Source of the DNA: Pectobacterium sp. PL152
GTDB lineage: Bacteria; Pseudomonadota; Gammaproteobacteria; Enterobacterales; Enterobacteriaceae
NCBI GenBank assembly: GCA_021907015.1
Contig: CP091064.1
Span: forward strand, 4,836,001 to 4,900,000
Direction: 5' to 3'
Length of the DNA: 64,000 nucleotides
Shown: positions 19,123 through 29,362 of the stretch, one piece after another
Layout of the letters: each line of letters opens with the position of its first letter
How positions within the stretch are numbered: the first letter of the stretch is position 1
The notes under the pieces: model-generated
What the model was told of the DNA's origin: nothing
Databases searched by the model: none
The model's input: only the letters and a program-made list of their open reading frames with translations
Position numbers and translations under genes: made by a program

Positions 19123-19362
19123 ATGATTGCAGGTATGCCCGCGCTGACGCACAAACAACAGCAAGATGCCGTAGAGCGTATTCAGGAACTGATGTCTGAG
19201 GGTATGAGCAGCGGCCAGGCGATAGCGCAGGTTGCGGCGGAGATTCGTCAGGAACATCAGGGCGGCAATGTCGCGGTGATGTTTGACGAAGACGATGACA
19301 CCGTGAATGACAGCGACGAAGAACACTATTTTGACGATGGTGAAGAGGAAGACGAGCAGTAA
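19123..19362 (+). CDS. yoaH: YoaH family protein (UPF0181), 79 aa
   Basis: Starts [20 protein letters not shown] after AGGAAACC and matches E. coli YoaH (MFAGLPSLTHEQQQ...) through [15 protein letters not shown]. The C-terminus is longer than in E. coli and almost purely acidic ([13 protein letters not shown]...GEEEDEQ). It is divergent from pabB across 143 bp, as in E. coli. Function unknown. The frame stays open upstream, but homology fixes the start here. Confidence 0.88.
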   Translation: MIAGMPALTHKQQQDAVERIQELMSEGMSSGQAIAQVAAEIRQEHQGGNVAVMFDEDDDTVNDSDEEHYFDDGEEEDEQ

Positions 19363-19403
19363 CGTCCATCCTCTTCGTTAGGACATGAAAAAGGGATATA
19401 CGG

Positions 19404-19746
19404 TTATATCGCTGCAATCGCTTTGATTTCGACTCTAAATTTCGGATGCATCAGCTTAGCCTGCACAGTGCAGCGTACAGGTGCGCTGCCCGCCACGACC
19501 CAGGCATCCCACGCGGCGTTCATCGCGGCAAAGTCATCCGCGTCGGCAAGAAAAATCGTCACGTCCAACAGCTTACTCTTATCTGTTCCCGCCTGTTGCA
19601 GGATCGCATCCAGTGCGCCCAGTGCGTTCTCCGTTTGCGCCTGTGCACCGTCATCCAGATTCTCCGGCACGCTGGTGTAATACAGCGTGTTGTTGTGGAT
19701 GACGGCGTCTGACCAGCGGGCTTCAGGATTAATACGTGATCGCCAT
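19404..19746 (-). CDS. yoaB: RidA/YjgF family protein YoaB (N-terminal indel)
   Basis: Small RidA-fold protein with PENLDDGAQAQTENALGALD, TIFLADADDFAAMNAAWDAW and the substrate-binding arginine motif SAPVRCTVQAKLMHPKFRVE. The N-terminus (INPEARWSDAVIHNNTLYYT) is open upstream but its frame meets the ATG at 19746 only if two bases are missing near 19735-19738. MAITRINPEARW would then match E. coli MTIVRIDAEARW. RidA homologues hydrolyse reactive enamine/imine intermediates; YoaB's own role is unproven. Confidence 0.82.
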
Positions 19747-19956
19747 GAGGTGGGGTTTCTCCATTGTGGGGATAGTTAAAATAGTGACATCAATCAATAC
19801 CAGCCGCCAAGCCTAACACAGCAGATTGCGGCACGCTTTCCTGATTTAAGGTGGTAGCGTCGGGTGACTCTTGGCATAATCAGCGCGATATTTTGCCACG
19901 ACCTGAAACGGTTAGCGGCTTACAGATACAGCATTTCCTTGAACAAGAGAGCAGGC

Positions 19957-21876
19957 GTGACGAACGATCGGGTAATTGATGATTTTGCGAATGACGGCGC
20001 GCTGGCGAAAGCGATCACGGGCTTCAAACCGCGTGAGCCACAGCGGCAGATGGCGCAGGCGGTAACGCGAGCCATTGACGATAAAACGGCGCTGGTGGTG
20101 GAAGCGGGAACCGGAACCGGTAAAACCTATGCCTACCTTGCGCCCGCCTTGCGTGCTGATAAAAAAGTCATCATCTCGACAGGTTCAAAAGCGCTACAGG
20201 ATCAGCTCTACAGTCGCGATTTACCGACGATTGCGCAGGCGCTGAAGTACAAAGGTAAACTCGCGCTGCTGAAAGGTCGCTCGAACTATCTCTGTCTGGA
20301 ACGGCTCGAACAGCAGTCGCTGGGCGGCGGTGATTTACCCGCCGAAACGCTGAGCGAACTGGTCAGGCTGCGCGGCTGGTCATCGGAAACGACGGAAGGC
20401 GATGTCACGACCTGTTCAGGCGTTGCGGAAGACAGTGCGATCTGGCCGTTAGTGACCAGTACCAACGATAACTGTCTGGGCAGCGACTGTCCGCACTACA
20501 AAGAGTGCTTCGTGGTGAAAGCGCGACGCAAGGCGATGGATGCCGACATCGTGGTGGTTAACCACCATCTTTATCTGGCGGATATGGTGGTCAAGGAGAC
20601 CGGTTTTGCTGAGCTGATCCCGGAAAGTGATGTCGTGATTTTCGATGAAGCCCACCAGATACCTGACATTGCCAGCCAATATTTCGGTCAGCAGCTTTCG
20701 AGCCGCCAACTGCTGGATTTGGCAAAAGACATCATCATTGCTTACCGCACTGAAGTGCGAGATGCCTCTCAACTGCAAAAAAGTGCCGACCGCCTGACGC
20801 AAAGTACGCAGGATTTTCGGCTGGCGCTGGGCGATCCGGGGTTTCGCGGTAACCTTCGCGATGTGCTCGAACAACCGTCGCTTCAGCGTGCGCTGGTGTT
20901 GCTGGATGATGCATTAGAACTGTGTTACGACGTCGCGAAACTGTCGCTGGGGCGCTCTGCGCTGCTGGATGCCGCTTTTGAGCGCGCCACGCTCTATCGC
21001 AACCGCCTGAAGCGACTGAAAGAAGTACAACAGCCGGGTTATAGCTACTGGTATGAATGCAATTCGCGCCATTTCGTGTTGGCACTGACGCCGCTGTCCG
21101 TCGCCGATCGTTTTCGCGAACTGATGAAGGACAAGCCTGCCGCCTGGATATTTACCTCCGCCACCCTGTCTGTTAACGATCAACTCTTCCATTTCACCGA
21201 TAGGCTGGGGTTGGATAACGCGAACACGCTCCTGTTGCCCAGCCCGTTTGATTATGCCAATCAGGCGCTGCTCTGCGTTCCCCGTCATTTGCCGGAAACC
21301 AATCGTCCCGGTGCGGCGAAAAGGCTGGCGACGATGCTGCAACCGTTGATTGAAGCGAATCAGGGACGCTGCTTTATGCTGTGTACCTCGCATCAGATGA
21401 TGCGCGATTTGGCCGCTGAATTCCGCGCCATGCTGACGCTACCGGTGCTGCTACAGGGGGAGACCGGCAAGGCGCAGTTGCTGTCACAGTTTGTGTCGGC
21501 GGGCAATGCTTTACTGGTGGCAACCAGCAGTTTCTGGGAAGGCGTGGACGTGCGTGGTGATACGCTCTCCTGCGTCATTATCGATAAACTGCCGTTTACC
21601 TCGCCAGACGACCCGCTGCTGAAGGCGCGTATCGAAGACTGTCGGCTGCGCGGCGGCGAGCCTTTTGACGATGTACAGGTTCCCGATGCGGTAATTACCC
21701 TGAAGCAAGGCGTGGGTCGCCTCATCCGTGACGTTGAGGATCGCGGTGTGATTGTGATTTGCGATAATCGACTGGTGATGCGCCCGTATGGCGCCGTGTT
21801 CCTTAACAGCCTGCCGCCAACGCCGCGGACCCGCGATATTAGGCAGGCGATTAATTTCCTGACGCGTAACACATAA
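19957..21876 (+). CDS. yoaA: XPD/DinG-family ATP-dependent helicase YoaA
   Basis: Superfamily 2 DNA helicase with an iron-sulfur cluster. Walker A EAGTGTGKTYAY, cysteines of the Fe-S domain (CLERL..., C...CLGSDCPHYKEC), DEAH box VIFDEAHQIPDI and the C-terminal motif KQGVGRLIRDVEDRGVIVICD are all present. I placed the start at GTG 19957 (VTNDRVIDDFANDG) by comparison with E. coli YoaA; the frame extends further upstream. In E. coli YoaA works with HolC in tolerance of replication-chain terminators. tsaB follows closely and is probably co-transcribed. Confidence 0.92.
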   Translation: MTNDRVIDDFANDGALAKAITGFKPREPQRQMAQAVTRAIDDKTALVVEAGTGTGKTYAYLAPALRADKKVIISTGSKALQDQLYSRDLPTIAQALKYKGKLALLKGRSNYLCLERLEQQSLGGGDLPAETLSELVRLRGWSSETTEGDVTTCSGVAEDSAIWPLVTSTNDNCLGSDCPHYKECFVVKARRKAMDADIVVVNHHLYLADMVVKETGFAELIPESDVVIFDEAHQIPDIASQYFGQQLSSRQLLDLAKDIIIAYRTEVRDASQLQKSADRLTQSTQDFRLALGDPGFRGNLRDVLEQPSLQRALVLLDDALELCYDVAKLSLGRSALLDAAFERATLYRNRLKRLKEVQQPGYSYWYECNSRHFVLALTPLSVADRFRELMKDKPAAWIFTSATLSVNDQLFHFTDRLGLDNANTLLLPSPFDYANQALLCVPRHLPETNRPGAAKRLATMLQPLIEANQGRCFMLCTSHQMMRDLAAEFRAMLTLPVLLQGETGKAQLLSQFVSAGNALLVATSSFWEGVDVRGDTLSCVIIDKLPFTSPDDPLLKARIEDCRLRGGEPFDDVQVPDAVITLKQGVGRLIRDVEDRGVIVICDNRLVMRPYGAVFLNSLPPTPRTRDIRQAINFLTRNT

Positions 21877-21991
21877 TTCCCAACTGGCGATTGCTGCATG
21901 ACCTTACCGATGGCGGGAAGGGCTGCGGCACGACAGGGGCTTATGCTATGATACGGGTTGTTAAGATTTATTTATCCTGCCTGAGGTTGGC

Positions 21992-22693
21992 ATGTCTACG
22001 CGAATTCTAGCGCTTGATACCGCAACGGAAGCCTGTTCCGTCGCACTCTGGAATGAAGGCGAAATTCATTCTCTGTTCGAAATTTGTCCCCGTGAGCACA
22101 CACAACGTATTCTGCCGATGGTTCAGCAGGTGCTGGCCGACAGCGGCTTGACGCTTAACGATCTTGATGCGCTGGCTTTTGGCCAAGGGCCGGGAAGTTT
22201 TACCGGCGTGCGGATTGGTATCGGCATTGCACAAGGGCTGGCGTTGGGCGCGGATTTACCGATGCTCGGCGTATCGTCACTGGCGACGATGGCGCAGGGC
22301 GCTTTCCGCCTGACGCAGGCGACGCAAGTGCTGGCGGCCATTGATGCGCGAATGGGTGAAGTGTACTGGGGCTGCTATCAGCGCGATGCTGACGGTAGCT
22401 GGCAGGGCGAATCCGAGGAAGCCGTATTGAAACCTGAACAGGTGCAGGCCTTAACCGCTGAGCTGTCAGGCGAATGGACCACGGTCGGAACCGGATGGGA
22501 AACCTATCCTGAACTGGTCAGCCATTCTTCGCTGGTGTTAGCGAAGGGCAATGTGCTGCTGCCGCAGGCGCAGGATATGTTGCCGCTGGCCTGTCAGCTA
22601 TGGCAGGCAGGAAAGGCGGTCAGCGTCGAGAATGCGCAACCGCGCTATCTGCGCAATGAAGTGACCTGGAAAAAACTTCCCGGCCGCGAATAA
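21992..22693 (+). CDS. tsaB: tRNA t6A synthesis protein TsaB (YeaZ)
   Basis: 233 residues of the ASKHA fold, starting [20 protein letters not shown], with [13 protein letters not shown] and [19 protein letters not shown]. It partners TsaD, TsaC and TsaE to make N6-threonylcarbamoyl-adenosine on ANN-decoding tRNAs and is usually essential. It is intact here. The order yoaA-tsaB-slp-fadD-rnd is that of E. coli. Confidence 0.95.
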   Translation: MSTRILALDTATEACSVALWNEGEIHSLFEICPREHTQRILPMVQQVLADSGLTLNDLDALAFGQGPGSFTGVRIGIGIAQGLALGADLPMLGVSSLATMAQGAFRLTQATQVLAAIDARMGEVYWGCYQRDADGSWQGESEEAVLKPEQVQALTAELSGEWTTVGTGWETYPELVSHSSLVLAKGNVLLPQAQDMLPLACQLWQAGKAVSVENAQPRYLRNEVTWKKLPGRE

Positions 22694-22833
22694 ACAGACT
22701 ACTTATTTGGTGCGGTGTATAACTTCTGTAAACAGCAACTTATTCGATGCTGAGCAGTCTAACTATCAGATATCCGAAGAGGGGTTGTGCCATGTTTGTA
22801 CCCATGAAGCATGTACAGATAAAAAGTGTGCGA

Positions 22834-23435
22834 ATGAAAAATCTGCATCTGAATCAGAAAAAGCACGACTCTGTCTGGTAGCGGCGGCAGCGCTGCTGCT
22901 TTCGGGCTGTGTCACGATACCGGATGCGATTAAAGGCACGTCGCCAACGCCACAGGACGATCTGGTGCGAGTGATGAATGCGCCGCAGATTTATGTCGGT
23001 CAGGAATCGCGCTTTGGCGGGCGGGTGGTTGGCATCCGCAATGAAGCGAATAAAACGCGCCTGGAGATTGCCAGCATGCCGCTGGATAGCGGGGCGAAAC
23101 CGCTGCTGGATATGCCATCAGAAGGGCGTTTTATTGCCTATGTGAATCGCTTTCTGGAACCTGTCGATTTTAAAGACCAATTGGTCACCGTTGTCGGGCC
23201 GATTGTCGGCACCGAACAGGGGGCTATCGGCGATAAGCCTTATCGCTACGTCGTGATCGACGCACAAGGCTACAAACGCTGGAATGTCGTGCAGCGTCTG
23301 ATGATGCCACCCGGCGGCTATGGTTATGGCCCATGGGGATGGCGTGCGGGTTACGGCTATGGCTGGGGCCCAGGATGGGGATTTGACGGTGGGTGGTCTG
23401 GTCCGGCGCGGGTTGAGAATGTCGTGACAGAATAA
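22834..23435 (+). CDS. Slp family outer-membrane lipoprotein (one apparent frameshift)
   Basis: After a hydrophobic signal ([14 protein letters not shown]) the lipobox cysteine starts a mature Slp/YeaY-like protein ([34 protein letters not shown]). It ends in a Gly/Tyr/Trp-rich tail ([19 protein letters not shown]). The frame through the lipobox has no good start. One extra A in the A5 run 22858-22862 joins it to ATG 22834 ([18 protein letters not shown]), a proper type II signal peptide. An in-frame ATG at 22792 behind GAGGGG is an alternative start. Slp proteins are starvation or stationary-phase induced lipoproteins. Confidence 0.8.
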
Positions 23436-23459
23436 AATTATTTCGTTCGGAGTGAAGAG

Positions 23460-23490
23460 ATCAGGCGACGCAGGTTGCCTGATTTTTTTT
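23460..23490 (+). terminator. Terminator of the slp gene
   Basis: ATCAGGC-gacgcaggtt-GCCTGAT followed by T8. Confidence 0.9.
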
Positions 23491-23544
23491 GAATAAAGAA
23501 TAAATTAGTGATCGCTCTCGCAACCTTAAGATTGTTTGTTAGCT

Positions 23545-23561
23545 AACTGGTAGGCTGAGTT
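23545..23561. promoter_or_regulatory. FadR operator upstream of fadD
   Basis: AACTGGTAGGCTGAGTT closely matches the FadR operator of E. coli fadD as I remember it (AGCTGGTATGATGAGTT). It lies 42 bp before the fadD start, overlapping the likely promoter. fadR itself is at 33937 in this window. Confidence 0.65.
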
Positions 23562-23602
23562 AAAATAATGTTAATAACAATAAGCCTCTGAGGGCGACGA
23601 CG

Positions 23603-25320
23603 ATGCCACTAAAAAAATATCTCGGGAGTGACGTCTTGGAAAAAATTTGGTTATCACGCTATCCGGCGGACGTGCCGGCGGAAATCGATCCGGATCGCTA
23701 TTCGTCGTTGATTGAAATGTTTGAGAATAGCGTGAGGCGCTATGCCGACCGACCTGCCTTCGTCAACATGGGGGAAGTGATGACGTTTCGTAAGCTGGAA
23801 GAGCGGAGTCGGGCATTTGCGGCCTATCTGCAAAACCAGCTTAAATTGCAAAAGGGCGATCGTGTCGCGCTGATGATGCCCAATCTACTGCAATATCCCG
23901 TTGCGCTGTTTGGTGTGTTGCGCGCGGGTCTGGTGGTGGTTAACGTTAACCCACTGTATACGCCGCGTGAGTTGGAACATCAGCTAAAAGACAGTGGGGC
24001 CAGCGCGATTGTCATCGTGTCTAACTTTGCGCATACGCTGGAAAAAGTCGTCCATAACACGGCGGTGAAGCACGTAATCCTGACCCGTATGGGAGATCAG
24101 CTCTCCACGGCAAAAGGCACGCTGGTCAACTTCGTGGTGAAGTACATTAAGCGACTGGTGCCTAAATACCATCTGCCGGATGCGATATCGTTTCGTCGTG
24201 TTTTGCAGGAAGGACGGCGTCAGCAATATATTCGCCCCGATATTATCAATACCGATCTGGCATTTCTGCAATATACCGGCGGCACTACGGGTGTCGCTAA
24301 AGGTGCCATGCTCACGCATCGCAATATGCTGGCGAATCTCGAACAGTGTAAAGGGGCATACGGCGCTATTCTGCAAGAAGGCAATGAACTGGTGGTCACG
24401 GCGTTGCCGCTCTATCATATTTTCGCACTTACGGTAAACGGCCTTCTGTTTCTTGAATTGGGCGGGAAGAACTTGCTGATCACCAACCCCGTGATATCCC
24501 GGCGGTCGTGAAAGAAATGAAGCAATACCCGTTCACGGCAATCACCGGCGTCAATACGTTATTTAATGCGTTGCTCAACAACAAAGAGTTCCACGAGCTG
24601 GATTTCTCAACGCTGCGTTTATCGGTGGGTGGTGGCGCATCGGTTCAGCAAGCGGTGGCAGAACGTTGGGAAAAGCTAACGGGTAAACATCTGCTTGAGG
24701 GATATGGACTAACGGAAAGTTCACCTCTGGTGTCCGTAAACCCCTACGATCTCAAACATTACAGCGGCAGTATTGGGCTACCGGTGTCATCAACGGATGT
24801 CCGAATCATTGACGATGACGGCAACGACGCTGGGCCGGGTGAGTCCGGTGAACTGTGGGTGCGCGGGCCGCAGGTGATGTTAGGGTACTGGCAGCAGCCT
24901 GCCGCGACGGATGATGTGTTAAAAGACGGCTGGCTGGCAACGGGTGACATTGTCACGTCTGATGACGAAGGGTTCCTGCGGGTCATCGATCGTAAGAAAG
25001 ACATGATTCTGGTTTCCGGCTTTAACGTCTATCCGACGGAAATTGAAGATGTCATCAGCCGCCATCCCAAAGTGTCCGAGTCGGCGGTGGTTGGGGTAGC
25101 GAATGAGGTGTCCGGCGAGGCAGTCAAAGCTTTTGTGGTCAGGCGCGATAACTCGTTAACGAAAGAGGAACTCATTACCCACTGTCGCCGAAATCTTACC
25201 GGCTATAAAGTGCCGAAAGAGGTCGAATTCTGCGACGACTTGCCGAAATCTAATGTGGGGAAAATCCTGCGTCGCGAATTGCGCGACGATAAGAAGGTGA
25301 AGAAAGACGCTGCCGCCTGA
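23603..25320 (+). CDS. fadD: Long-chain acyl-CoA synthetase FadD (one apparent frameshift)
   Basis: AMP-forming ligase of about 572 residues. ATP/AMP motif [16 protein letters not shown], then [11 protein letters not shown], the FACS signature [37 protein letters not shown] and the C-terminal catalytic lysine region [12 protein letters not shown]. The frame is lost at C4 24487-24490; one extra C gives [19 protein letters not shown]. It activates exogenous fatty acids to acyl-CoA at the inner membrane, feeding beta-oxidation. TTATTT-type spacing and a FadR operator precede it. The 60-bp N-terminal region matches the short E. coli isoform start. Confidence 0.92.
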
Positions 25321-25375
25321 CGATTTTCCACGAAAACGACTGCCAGAGAGCGGCAGGACGCGATATGATGTTTTC

Positions 25376-25400
25376 ACGCCGGTTTATCCGGCGTTCTTTT
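25376..25400 (+). terminator. Terminator of fadD
   Basis: ACGCCGG-tttat-CCGGCGT then TCTTTTTAT. Confidence 0.85.
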
Positions 25401-25535
25401 TATGTTTATGGCGAACGTAGCGTCGTCATCCTATGGGCCGTCGCTTGCGATGTTAAAAATGTCCGCCGGGAATTTTTACGGCGATACGGATTTGACCCAG
25501 AACCGTAAAGTAAAAACAACCAAGAGAATGACGTT

Positions 25536-26660
25536 TTGAATTATCAGTTGATCACTTCCGACATCGGGTTACAACAGGTTTGCTCCCAGGCGCGACGCTT
25601 TCCGCAGGTGGCATTGGACACGGAGTTCGTCAGAACCCGCACGTACTACCCGCAATTGGGGTTGATTCAATTGTATGACGGCGAACAGCTTTCACTTATC
25701 GACCCGTTAACGATTACCGACTGGGCACCTTTTCAGGCGTTACTGCGTGACGAACAGGTCACTAAATTCCTGCATGCAGGCAGCGAAGATCTGGAAGTGT
25801 TTCTCAATGCGTTTGGAACACTGCCGACGCCGTTCATTGATACACAGATTCTGGCCGCATTTTTAGGCAAGCCGCTTTCTTATGGTTTCGCTGCGCTGGT
25901 GGCTGACTATATGGGCGTGACGCTGGATAAAAGCGAATCGAGAACGGACTGGCTGGCCCGTCCGCTGAGTGAAAAACAGTGTGATTACGCGGCCGCCGAT
26001 GTGTTCTACCTGTTGCCAATGGCAGCCAAGCTGGTGGCGGATACGCAAGCCGCAGGGTGGATGAACGCTGCGCTGGACGAATGTCTCCTGCTTTGTCAGC
26101 GTAAACAGGATATTTTGGCACCGGCACTGGCCTATCGCGAATTTGGCAATGCCTGGCAGCTGCGTGGCCGGCATCTGGCTTGTCTACAGCGTCTGGCTGA
26201 GTGGCGTTTGCGTAAAGCGCGTGAGCGAGACAGCGCGGTGAATTTTGTCGTACGTGAAGAGAACCTGTTGCAGGTGGCGCGTTGTCTGCCGACTTCGCTG
26301 GGTGAACTGAGCTCACTGGGGCTGAGCGGCCCGGAAATTCGCTACCACGGGAAAACGCTGCTGGACTGTGTTGCACAAACGGACGGTATTACTGACGCGG
26401 ATTGCCCGCCACCGGTCATTAATTTGATCGACTATCCCGGCTATAAAAAAGCGTTTAAAGATATCAAAGCGCTGGTACAGCGCGTGAGCGAACAGAGTGG
26501 ATTATCCGCCGAGTTATTGGCATCGCGTCGTCAAATTAACCGTCTGCTGAACTGGCACTGGAAATTAAGTGGGCAAGACGCAGGAATGCCGGAAATGTTA
26601 TCTGGCTGGCGCAGTCAGTTATATGGCGATGAACTACGCGACATTGTGCAGCGCTATTAA
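25536..26660 (+). CDS. rnd: Ribonuclease D (UUG start)
   Basis: 374 residues. DEDD exonuclease motifs: LDTEFVRTRTYYPQ (Exo I), LHAGSEDLEVFL (Exo II) and CDYAAADVFYL (Exo III). Two HRDC domains follow (LAEWRLRKARERD..., SAELLASRRQINRLLNWHW). It trims the 3' ends of tRNA and other stable RNAs. The start codon is TTG with AAGAGAA upstream; E. coli rnd also begins with UUG, and no in-frame ATG precedes it. The eight-U tract known upstream of the E. coli start is absent. Confidence 0.94.
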   Translation: MNYQLITSDIGLQQVCSQARRFPQVALDTEFVRTRTYYPQLGLIQLYDGEQLSLIDPLTITDWAPFQALLRDEQVTKFLHAGSEDLEVFLNAFGTLPTPFIDTQILAAFLGKPLSYGFAALVADYMGVTLDKSESRTDWLARPLSEKQCDYAAADVFYLLPMAAKLVADTQAAGWMNAALDECLLLCQRKQDILAPALAYREFGNAWQLRGRHLACLQRLAEWRLRKARERDSAVNFVVREENLLQVARCLPTSLGELSSLGLSGPEIRYHGKTLLDCVAQTDGITDADCPPPVINLIDYPGYKKAFKDIKALVQRVSEQSGLSAELLASRRQINRLLNWHWKLSGQDAGMPEMLSGWRSQLYGDELRDIVQRY

Positions 26661-26817
26661 TCCCCGCTAAACACGCCTTATCAATACGCCTTATTTACTG
26701 TGATGATGCCATCATGGAAAAGCAGTAAATAGGGTGATGAAAATGCGGCGAAAAAAACAAAATAAGCAATGAAAGACTGGCTAAATATACAGTCCATTGT
26801 GGAATGAAACGCACGTA

Positions 26818-26837
26818 ATTTGAAGTACGACGGGAAT
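26818..26837. repeat. Fragment of the MITE-like repeat terminus
   Basis: ATTTGAAGTACGACGGGAAT resembles the right terminus TTGAAGTATGACGGGTATA of the element at 55700-55898, but no opposite end is visible. It is followed by the hairpin ATCCCCTGC-gtaaaa-GCAGGGGAT (26842-26865) just past the minE stop. The 220-bp rnd-minE gap contains no gene. Confidence 0.4.
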
Positions 26838-26880
26838 AGCTATCCCCTGCGTAAAAGCAGGGGATATCACAGCAGAAAAA

Positions 26881-27150
26881 TCATTTAGGCGTTTCTTCCG
26901 CTTCCGGTAATGTCACGTTCAACTCAAGCACGGAAATATCATCTCCTTTTTGCTCAAGTTGAACCGTCACCATCTCAGGATCAATCTGTACATATTTACA
27001 GATAACCTCAAGAATATCCCGCTTTAGCTGCGGCAGATAATGGGGTTCACTATCTCCCCGGCGTCGCTCCGCGACAATAATTTGCAGCCGTTCCTTGGCA
27101 ATATTGGCTGTCGTTTTTTTGCGGGACAGAAAGAAGTCCAGTAAAGCCAT
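26881..27150 (-). CDS. minE: Cell division topological specificity factor MinE
   Basis: 89 residues. The N-terminal membrane-targeting and anti-MinCD helix [23 protein letters not shown] is intact and is followed by the dimerisation domain with [12 protein letters not shown]. It stimulates the MinD ATPase and drives pole-to-pole oscillation so that MinC blocks septation only at poles. The gap to minD is 3 bp; last gene of minCDE. Confidence 0.96.
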   Translation of the reverse strand: MALLDFFLSRKKTTANIAKERLQIIVAERRRGDSEPHYLPQLKRDILEVICKYVQIDPEMVTVQLEQKGDDISVLELNVTLPEAEETPK

Positions 27151-27153
27151 AAT

Positions 27154-27966
27154 TTATCCCCCAAAAAGTCGTTTAAGGAAACCCTTCTTCTCTTCTTCAA
27201 CAAAACGGAAAGGACGCTCTTCGCCAAGCAGACGTTCAACGGTGTCCGCGTAGGCTTTGCCGGCATCGGCTTCAGTATCCAGAATGACAGGTTCGCCCTG
27301 GTTAGAAGCGCGGAGTACAGATTGGTCTTCTGGGATCACGCCAACCAGTGGAATCCGCAGAATTTCAAGCACGTCTTCCATGCTTAGCATATCGCCACGG
27401 CTCACACGGCCTGGGTTGTAGCGCGTCAGCAGCAGATGCTCTTTGATCGGGTCTTCAGAACGTTCAGCGCGGCGTGACTTCGAGGACAGAATGCCAAGGA
27501 TGCGGTCAGAGTCGCGAACGGAAGAGACTTCCGGGTTGGTGGTGATAATCGCTTCGTCGGCGAAATAGAGCGCCATCAGCGCACCGGTTTCAATCCCGGC
27601 GGGTGAATCACACACGATAAAATCGAATTCCATGTCGCCCAGATCGTTGAGCACTTTTTCTACGCCTTCATGCGTTAAGGCATCTTTATCACGCGTTTGT
27701 GATGCCGGCAGAATGTAGAGATTGTCCGTTCTCTTATCTTTGATCAGCGCCTGATTCAGCGTGGCATCACCCTGAATAACGTTCACGAAGTCATACACTA
27801 CGCGACGTTCACATCCCATGATCAGGTCGAGGTTACGCAGACCAATGTCAAAATCGATGACAACCGTCTTCTTTCCTTTCTGGGCTAAACCGGTAGCAAT
27901 GGCCGCGCTTGATGTGGTCTTGCCAACGCCCCCTTTACCCGATGTAACAACAATGATGCGTGCCAT
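27154..27966 (-). CDS. minD: Septum site-determining ATPase MinD
   Basis: 270 residues. Deviant Walker A GKGGVGKTTS with signature Lys11 and Lys16, Walker B FIVCDSPAGIE, and the C-terminal amphipathic membrane-targeting helix EEKKGFLKRLFGG. It binds membrane in the ATP form and recruits MinC and MinE. Intact and almost identical to E. coli MinD. Confidence 0.97.
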   Translation of the reverse strand: MARIIVVTSGKGGVGKTTSSAAIATGLAQKGKKTVVIDFDIGLRNLDLIMGCERRVVYDFVNVIQGDATLNQALIKDKRTDNLYILPASQTRDKDALTHEGVEKVLNDLGDMEFDFIVCDSPAGIETGALMALYFADEAIITTNPEVSSVRDSDRILGILSSKSRRAERSEDPIKEHLLLTRYNPGRVSRGDMLSMEDVLEILRIPLVGVIPEDQSVLRASNQGEPVILDTEADAGKAYADTVERLLGEERPFRFVEEEKKGFLKRLFGG

Positions 27967-27986
27967 AAATGTTTCCTTGGGAGATT

Positions 27987-28673
27987 CTAGTCTAGAGGTT
28001 TTATCGTTAAAACATTGTCCAGCTGGTTCAGGTTGATCCGTGCTGGCTGCCCAAAATACGGTTCAGGAATCTGGTCGCTCAGCCAGTAACGGCCAGCGAT
28101 AGAGACCAGTTCTGCGGCCAGATGCGTACAGAATATCTGGCTCTGAACATCGCCAGAAACGCCTGCGAGGGCTCGGCCGCGCATCATGCCGTAAATATGA
28201 ATATTGCCATCGGCAATCACCTCAGCACCCGCGCTGACGCTGCTTGTGACAATCAAGTCACTGTTCCGGGCATAAATCTGTTGGCCGGAGCGAACGGGGG
28301 TGTTGATGACTTTCGTTTTCACCACCGCAGGAACGGCGGCGACGGGTTCGACTACCCGGCGTTGTGCTTTACCTTCGCTCAGAAGGGGAAGCCCCGCCTG
28401 CGCAATGGCTTTCTTTAATGCATCGTCGGTGCATCCACTGACGCCAACGACATGCAGGCCGGTTGACGAAATGGCCTGCTGTAATTTTATCCAGTCAGTT
28501 TCCGCAGTTAAGGCGGCAACGTTAATGACAACGGGGGCATTTTTCAGGAAAGCAGGCGCCTGCTCTATTTTTTCCTGTAGTGCCTGGTAAATTACCTCGG
28601 GTTGGGAATCATGCAAATGAACAACCGATAAGGTAAAGCTGCTGCCTTTTAACTCTATTGGCGTTTGTGACAT
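27987..28673 (-). CDS. minC: Septum formation inhibitor MinC
   Basis: 228 residues. The N-terminal FtsZ-inhibiting domain starts [20 protein letters not shown]. The C-terminal beta-helix domain, which binds MinD, contains [20 protein letters not shown] and [11 protein letters not shown]. First gene of minCDE, divergent from ycgL. Confidence 0.96.
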   Translation of the reverse strand: MSQTPIELKGSSFTLSVVHLHDSQPEVIYQALQEKIEQAPAFLKNAPVVINVAALTAETDWIKLQQAISSTGLHVVGVSGCTDDALKKAIAQAGLPLLSEGKAQRRVVEPVAAVPAVVKTKVINTPVRSGQQIYARNSDLIVTSSVSAGAEVIADGNIHIYGMMRGRALAGVSGDVQSQIFCTHLAAELVSIAGRYWLSDQIPEPYFGQPARINLNQLDNVLTIKPLD

Positions 28674-28809
28674 CTATCCTGACTCAGTTTCAGCATCTTT
28701 TAATCCCTAGAGTAACATTTAAGGCATGATATTCCAGAGCGCTGTAAGCATGTTATAGTCACAATTATATACAGGCAAGATGGCATTCCCATCAAATAGA
28801 GTAAAAAAA

Positions 28810-29067
28810 ATGTTTTGTGTGATCTATCGAAGTGCCAAACGCGATCAGACCTATCTTTATGTTGAAAAAAAAGACGATTTCTCGCGCGTGCCGGAAGAAT
28901 TAATGAAAAGTTTTGGCACGCCGCAGTTAGCCATGGTCTTACCGTTGGATGGTCGTAAAAAACTGGCGAATGCCGATATAGAAAAAGTGAAACTTGCGCT
29001 ACAGGAACAGGGTTTTTATCTGCAAGTTCCACCTCCGGTCGAGAGCTTATTAAACACCCCGATGTAA
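28810..29067 (+). CDS. ycgL: YcgL family protein (85 aa)
   Basis: The start at ATG 28810 ([20 protein letters not shown]) is preferred over the in-frame ATG 30 bp upstream because family members begin close to this point. Conserved [15 protein letters not shown] and [16 protein letters not shown]. This is a small YcgL-domain fold with no established function. Position next to minC is conserved across enterobacteria. Confidence 0.9.
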   Translation: MFCVIYRSAKRDQTYLYVEKKDDFSRVPEELMKSFGTPQLAMVLPLDGRKKLANADIEKVKLALQEQGFYLQVPPPVESLLNTPM

Positions 29068-29122
29068 GTGTAAAAAAATAATACCAGCGCGTACTTTCAG
29101 ATAAAGCCGCAAACATAATTTG

Positions 29123-29160
29123 GCGTGGAATATCTCGACCATTTACATGATATTCCGCGC
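29123..29160. repeat. Long imperfect hairpin after ycgL
   Basis: GCGTGGAATATC and GATATTCCGCGC (11 of 12 pairs) are separated by 14 nt. No T-tract follows. It may be a 3' end structure or a degenerate intergenic repeat. The remaining ycgL-ycgM gap shows no gene. Confidence 0.4.
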
Positions 29161-29362
29161 GATAAATATTCATCTTCCACGTTTTACTCCGTCATCATTT
29201 AATTGTTTCCATTTTTGATGAGTTATAACGTCTTCTCCAGACCACGCGATCGCCAGCCTTGCTCTCCTGAAATCTGTTGGGGTAACCCCGTTGCGATGAT
29301 ATAACGATGGTTTTGCACCACGAAGACAGCGATCATCCAACAGACAGGGCAGGAGAATACCC

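Noticed and set aside
22858-22862. Phase-variable homopolymers (slp, sitD, ycgM, topB A/T runs)
   Set aside because: Runs are short (5-8), occur in housekeeping genes and match the general error pattern; nothing singles them out as contingency loci.
26699-26738. Inverted repeat TATTTACTG...CAGTAAATA after rnd as a terminator
   Set aside because: The arms are AT-rich with a long spacer and no T-tract; too weak to annotate.
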